Origin: Rhodococcus rhodochrous
Lineage (GTDB): Bacteria > Actinomycetota > Actinomycetes > Mycobacteriales > Mycobacteriaceae
Length of the DNA stretch: 64,000 nucleotides
Direction of reading: 5' to 3'
Assembly: GCF_014854695.1 (NCBI RefSeq)
Contig: NZ_CP027557.1
Span: 5,186,891 to 5,250,890 of the forward strand
The stretch's first letter is position 1. Every line of letters starts with the position of its first letter. A program made the translations under genes and the position numbers. Below are positions 60,241-64,000 of this stretch, piece by piece. Under the pieces are notes generated by a model. That model had not been told where the DNA came from. It did not search any database and worked only from the letters and a program-made list of their open reading frames with translations.

Positions 60241-61398
60241 ATGGACACGACAACGTCCGCAGATTCGGCCGTGGTGGAGATACGCACTCTCCGAAAGAGT
60301 TTCCAGCGCAGGGACGGTGCCACGATCACGCCGGTCGACGACATCTCACTCGAGGTTCGTGCCGGTGAGTTCGTGGTGCTGCTCGGCCCGAGCGGGTGCG
60401 GCAAGACCACCCTGTTGCGCTGCGTCGCGGGGCTCGAACAACCCGACAGCGGCGAGATCGAGATCGGCGGAAAAACGGTATTCTCCTCCGCCCGCGGCAT
60501 TCTCACCCCGCCCGAGCGGCGCTCGGTCAGCGTCGTCTTCCAGAGCTACGCGCTGTGGCCCCACCTGACGGTGTTCAAGAACGTCGCCTATCCCCTGCGT
60601 CGGCGTCGTCTCGGCACCGCCGCCGTCGCCGAGCGCGTCGCGCAGATGCTCGAACTGGTCGGCGTCGGACATCTGGCGCAGCAGTATCCGGGTCAGCTCA
60701 GCGGCGGTCAGCAACAGCGGGTCGCACTGGCCCGGGCGCTGGTGGCCGGCAACGACCTCGTCCTCTTCGACGAACCCCTGTCGAACGTCGATGCCAAGGT
60801 GCGCGACCAGCTTCGCGGCGACCTGCTGGAGATGCAGCAGGAACTCGGCTTCGCCGCCCTGTACGTCACCCACGATCAGACCGAGGCGATGGAACTCGGG
60901 CATCGCATCGCCACGCTCCGGGACGGCGTGGTCGAGCAGCTCGCGCCACCGCGCGAGGTCTACCTGCGACCGGCCAACCGTTACGTCGCCAACTTCGTCG
61001 GCCGGACCAACGAGTTCGACGGGCCCGTCACGCAGGTCTCCGGCGAGACCATCGAGTTCAAGTCCGCGATCGGACCGATGGTCGGCATGTCGAGCCGCGA
61101 ATTCCCCGTCGGCGCACACGTGCTCGGGGTCGTTCGGCCCGAGGCGATCCGGATCACGGACACCGCCCCGGCCGCCGGGACCAACGTCCATTCCGGCACT
61201 GTGCGTTCAGTCGTCTTCGGGGGCGCTCAGGTGCGGATCCAGATCGACCTGGACGGCGCCTCGATCGAGGTGTGGCGTCCGAGTGACACCCCCGCCCCCG
61301 AACTCGGTTCCACCGTGTGGATCGACTTCGACGCCGGAAATTGCTGGCTCATGGACGGCACCGAACTGAGTCCGGCTGTCGGACAGGACGACCGGTGA
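60241..61398 (+). CDS. ABC transporter ATPase, FbpC/PotA type
   Basis: About 385 residues: Walker A GPSGCGKTT, QSYALWPHLTV, signature LSGGQQQRVALARAL, Walker B LVLFDEPLSNVD, and a C-terminal TOBE-like domain (GVVRPEAIRITD). The start is ATG 60241; GTG 60229 is an alternative. First gene of a ferric-iron/spermidine/thiamine-type importer operon. Confidence 0.9.
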   Translation: MDTTTSADSAVVEIRTLRKSFQRRDGATITPVDDISLEVRAGEFVVLLGPSGCGKTTLLRCVAGLEQPDSGEIEIGGKTVFSSARGILTPPERRSVSVVFQSYALWPHLTVFKNVAYPLRRRRLGTAAVAERVAQMLELVGVGHLAQQYPGQLSGGQQQRVALARALVAGNDLVLFDEPLSNVDAKVRDQLRGDLLEMQQELGFAALYVTHDQTEAMELGHRIATLRDGVVEQLAPPREVYLRPANRYVANFVGRTNEFDGPVTQVSGETIEFKSAIGPMVGMSSREFPVGAHVLGVVRPEAIRITDTAPAAGTNVHSGTVRSVVFGGAQVRIQIDLDGASIEVWRPSDTPAPELGSTVWIDFDAGNCWLMDGTELSPAVGQDDR

Positions 61399-63179
61399 GC
61401 GCCCCGTCGCCGGTTGCAGATCGTCCCGCTCCCCTATCCGGGACGGAACCCGAGACGACCGCACCGCAGCGGTATGCCCGCTGGGCACAGCAGGTTCGGC
61501 ACCGGCCATTGCACGCGATCACCGCCGCGGTCACTCTCGTGCTGTGCGCCCTGTTGCTGTATCCGCTGGTCATCATGATCTGGCGGACCTTCGTACTCGA
61601 CGGCGACGTGATCGGCTTCGACGAGTTCGAACGCGTCTTCACCGACCCCCGGACGCGATCGGCGATCGTCAACACCGCGATCATTCTGTTCACCGCGGGC
61701 CCGCTGGCCCTGGTCGTCGGTGGAATGCTCGCATGGTTGAACGAACGCACCGATGCGCGATTCGGTATCGTCGGCGAACTCCTGCCCATCGCCTCGCTGC
61801 TGGTGCCGCCGATCGCCGGATCGATCGCGTGGACCTTTCTGCTGTCGCCGAACAGCGGGTTCGCCAACGTACTCATCCGCGACGGCCTGTCCGTTCTCGG
61901 TATCCAACTCGAGGACGGTCCGTTCGACGTCTTCAGCTGGTACGGAGTGATTCTCGCGTACACGGCCTACATGGTTCCGTACGCCTACCTGCCGCTGGCG
62001 GCATCGCTTCGTTCCCTCGACCCGGCGCTGGAAGAGGCCGCCCGCATGGCGGGTTCGTCTCCGCTCCGGACCTTCGTCACGGTGACGCTGCCCGCCGTCA
62101 AACCGGCCGCGCTGTCCGCGGTCTTCCTCGTGACGGTCGTCGGTCTCGGAATCTATTCGGTTCCGAGCATCCTCGGCACCAGATCCGGTATCGACGTGGT
62201 GTCCACCCGCATCGTGCAGGCGATGAAGTTCTCCTATCCACCCGACACGCGCACTGCCCTGCTGCTCGGCCTTGCGATGCTCGTGGTGATCGGTGTCGTC
62301 TGGATTCTCCAGTCCCGCAGTGCCCGCAGCAGCAACTTCGCGCGGATCTCGTCGCGTGGACAGTCCGATGCTGTCGTGACACTCGGCCGGTGGCGTCCGG
62401 TCGCTCGCATCGGCATGCTCGGCTACCTGCTGATGATGTCGGTGGTGCCGTTGTCTGCGATCCTGTTCGTCTCGCTGCAGCGTTACTGGACCCCGGACGT
62501 GAAGTGGGACGAACTCGGCCTGCACAACTATCGCGCTCTCCTCGCGAGCAGCGGGCCCGCCGGCGAAGCGCTGCGCAACAGCCTGTGGCTCGGCGTGGTG
62601 GGTAGCGTCATCGGTGTTCTCGCAGCTGTTTTCGCTGCGCTGTACCTGCACCGCAGTACGGCGTGGCAGGCGCGGGTGGCCGACGGCGTCCTCAAACTGC
62701 CCGGCAACATGTCGCACATCGTTCTGGCCGTCGCATTCGTCCTCGCCTTCGCCGGTGACCCCTTCCGGCTCGGGAACACTCGCTGGCTGCTGCTGATCGC
62801 TTTCATCGCGGTGTACCTCTACCAGGCCGTGTTGCAATCGTCCGACGCGTTGTCCCGGGTCGGCAACGACCTGATGGATGCCTCGTACACCTCCGGCCAC
62901 GGGGAAGGCCGCACTCTGCGTTGGGTGACGCTGCCGCTGATGGCGCCCGGGCTCGTCTCCGCCGGGATCCTGTTCTTCGTCCACATCATCGGGGATGTCA
63001 ACGCTGCCGCAATCCTGGCCGGGTCCCGTAATCCCGTCGTCGGTTCGACGCTCGTCGACCTCTACGAAGGCGGCGATCACGCTCAACTCGCAGCGCTCGC
63101 AGGCATTCTCAGCCTGATCTCGGTGCTGTTCGTGCTCACCGCCCTGTCGCTCGCCCGGTTCCTCGGCCGCCGCCGATAA
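61395..63179 (+). CDS. ABC transporter permease, fused two-module FbpB/ThiP type
   Basis: A 594-residue permease with two six-segment halves, each with the ATPase-contact loop (LEEAARMAGSSPLRTFVTVTLP around residue 220; LMDASYTSGHGEGRTLRWVTLP around residue 515). This layout is typical of ferric iron and thiamine importers. GTG 61395 overlaps the ATPase stop (GTGA). Confidence 0.9.
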   Translation: MSAPSPVADRPAPLSGTEPETTAPQRYARWAQQVRHRPLHAITAAVTLVLCALLLYPLVIMIWRTFVLDGDVIGFDEFERVFTDPRTRSAIVNTAIILFTAGPLALVVGGMLAWLNERTDARFGIVGELLPIASLLVPPIAGSIAWTFLLSPNSGFANVLIRDGLSVLGIQLEDGPFDVFSWYGVILAYTAYMVPYAYLPLAASLRSLDPALEEAARMAGSSPLRTFVTVTLPAVKPAALSAVFLVTVVGLGIYSVPSILGTRSGIDVVSTRIVQAMKFSYPPDTRTALLLGLAMLVVIGVVWILQSRSARSSNFARISSRGQSDAVVTLGRWRPVARIGMLGYLLMMSVVPLSAILFVSLQRYWTPDVKWDELGLHNYRALLASSGPAGEALRNSLWLGVVGSVIGVLAAVFAALYLHRSTAWQARVADGVLKLPGNMSHIVLAVAFVLAFAGDPFRLGNTRWLLLIAFIAVYLYQAVLQSSDALSRVGNDLMDASYTSGHGEGRTLRWVTLPLMAPGLVSAGILFFVHIIGDVNAAAILAGSRNPVVGSTLVDLYEGGDHAQLAALAGILSLISVLFVLTALSLARFLGRRR

Positions 63180-63215
63180 CTCCACGCGGCCCACATCTCA
63201 GAGAGGTACAGTCCC

Positions 63216-64000
63216 ATGCCTTCATCGATCCGACGCCGACTCCACCTCGTCGGCGCCCTCAGCACCATCGCCCTGCTTCTCGCTGCCTGCGGTGAGAGCA
63301 CAGGGGAGGGCCCCACCGAAGCGATGGACTCCTTCGACGCGATCGTCGAGGCAGCGCAGGAGGAAGGCAGCGTGGTCGTCTACAGCGCCTACAACGCCGA
63401 GCTCACCCAGAGCCTGGCCGACGCGTTCGAAGACGAGTACTCCATCACCGTGCAGGTCGTCCGCCAAGCGAGCGCCGACCTCAACGCCCGGTTCGCCGCC
63501 GAATCCGAAGCCGGATCGCTCGGCGCCGACGTCCTGTGGCAACCCGACCCGGTGTTCGCCGGAGACGTCGCCGAGAAGGGGTGGCTGGCACCGCTGGATC
63601 CCGCGCAGATCCCCAATCTGGAACGGGTCGATGCGGCCGAGCAGACCGAGTACACCGTGCCGGTGCTGGAGCAGCCGTGGGGCATCGCCTACAACACCGA
63701 CCTGGTCACAGGGACCCCTCCGACTTCGTGGGAGGACCTGATCACCGGTGACGCCATCGCACGCGGATTGCTGGTCGCTGCACCGCAGAACAGCGTCGCC
63801 ACCGCCGGTGTCTACAACTTCTGGCTCGACACCTTCGGCGAGGAGTTCTTCACCGAACTCCAGCAGACCCAGAACTACTCCATGGGTGATTCGGTCAGCA
63901 ACGCCATTCAGCAGGTCGCGGCGGGCGAGGTGGGCGCATTCGTGCCTGCTCCGCTGAGCACGGTGTCGACGGTGCAGAAGGCGGGGGCGCCCGTCGAGGT
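63216..64000 (+). CDS. ABC transporter substrate-binding lipoprotein (partial, runs off the end)
   Basis: The frame from ATG 63216 is open to the window edge (261 codons). A lipoprotein signal (LLLAAC) precedes a family 1-type binding protein: VVVYSAYNAELTQSLADAFED, LGADVLWQPDPVFAGD, PWGIAYNTDLVTGTPPTSWEDL. This matches ferric iron/2-aminoethylphosphonate/small-molecule binding proteins. Third gene of the importer operon, 36 bases after the permease. Whether it binds iron is not certain: the usual paired tyrosines lie near the truncated end. Confidence 0.9.
   Translation, partial: MPSSIRRRLHLVGALSTIALLLAACGESTGEGPTEAMDSFDAIVEAAQEEGSVVVYSAYNAELTQSLADAFEDEYSITVQVVRQASADLNARFAAESEAGSLGADVLWQPDPVFAGDVAEKGWLAPLDPAQIPNLERVDAAEQTEYTVPVLEQPWGIAYNTDLVTGTPPTSWEDLITGDAIARGLLVAAPQNSVATAGVYNFWLDTFGEEFFTELQQTQNYSMGDSVSNAIQQVAAGEVGAFVPAPLSTVSTVQKAGAPVE

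Noticed and set aside
1-64000. CRISPR arrays, tRNA or rRNA genes, intact insertion sequences
   Set aside because: No regularly spaced repeats, no tRNA T-loop/anticodon patterns, no rRNA stretches and no transposase gene were found on either strand by reading.

Overview
The window looks like a chromosomal segment of a high-GC mycolic-acid actinobacterium, most likely Rhodococcus or a close relative. The reasons are strong G/C bias at third codon positions, many GTG starts, ATGA/GTGA stop-start overlaps, and the repertoire: acyl-CoA dehydrogenases, acyl-CoA synthetases, CaiB/BaiF CoA transferases, KstD-like flavoproteins, a PPOX/F420-type protein and FadR/TetR/IclR/MarR regulators. Genus is an inference from gene content. 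No rRNA, tRNA, CRISPR array or intact insertion sequence was seen.

Region 1 (1-22.9 kb) is mixed chromosomal content. It starts with a MarR regulator, a DUF72 protein, an HdeD-like membrane protein, a PPOX-type protein, a GYD protein, an MFS transporter and a lipoprotein of the serine beta-lactamase fold whose three catalytic motifs are all altered. Next comes what looks like a self-contained acid uptake-and-activation module. A four-gene minus-strand operon (acyl-CoA dehydrogenase, unknown protein, alpha/beta hydrolase, acyl-CoA synthetase; 10763 to 6264), a TetR regulator and a divergent plus-strand operon (SnoaL-like protein, DUF485 protein, SSS symporter; 11576-14057) share a candidate operator TGAAC-n4-GTTAA in both promoters. 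After it lie an APH-fold kinase, a carotenoid oxygenase, TspO, an MBL-fold hydrolase, a YdeP-type molybdoprotein and a GltB-like protein.

Region 2 (22.9-24.8 kb) has no intact gene. It holds an AT-rich patch, a decayed two-gene remnant and a set of long perfect hairpins.

Region 3 (24.8-44.8 kb) is the centre of interest: sixteen genes, all on the minus strand and mostly overlapping or closely spaced. They encode three KstD/fumarate-reductase-type flavoproteins, an HsaA-like oxygenase, a two-domain extradiol dioxygenase with every catalytic residue present, an HsaD/MhpC-like C-C hydrolase, a CocE-type hydrolase, an SDR, an APH-fold kinase, two COG2159 amidohydrolases, two CaiB/BaiF proteins (one a tandem fusion), a FadR-like regulator, a small unknown protein and an aminotransferase. 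Read together they suggest oxidation of an alicyclic ketone ring to a phenol, hydroxylation to a catechol, meta-cleavage and CoA-dependent breakdown. This resembles steroid A/B-ring catabolism, but the set is not the canonical hsa/kstR cluster and the substrate is unknown.

Region 4 (45-57.3 kb) supplies uptake and control. A family 5 solute-binding lipoprotein is divergent from a four-gene peptide/nickel-type ABC operon. IclR and MarR regulators, a flavin reductase that could serve the HsaA-like oxygenase, DoxX, a second FadR-like regulator paralogous to the first, and an ACAD10/11-type acyl-CoA dehydrogenase follow.

Region 5 (57.4-64 kb, plus strand) carries an acyl-CoA synthetase and an alpha-methylacyl-CoA racemase with the His/Asp catalytic pair, then a ferric/small-molecule-type ABC transporter whose binding protein runs off the end. 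The racemase suggests that an alpha-methyl-branched acid is handled here.
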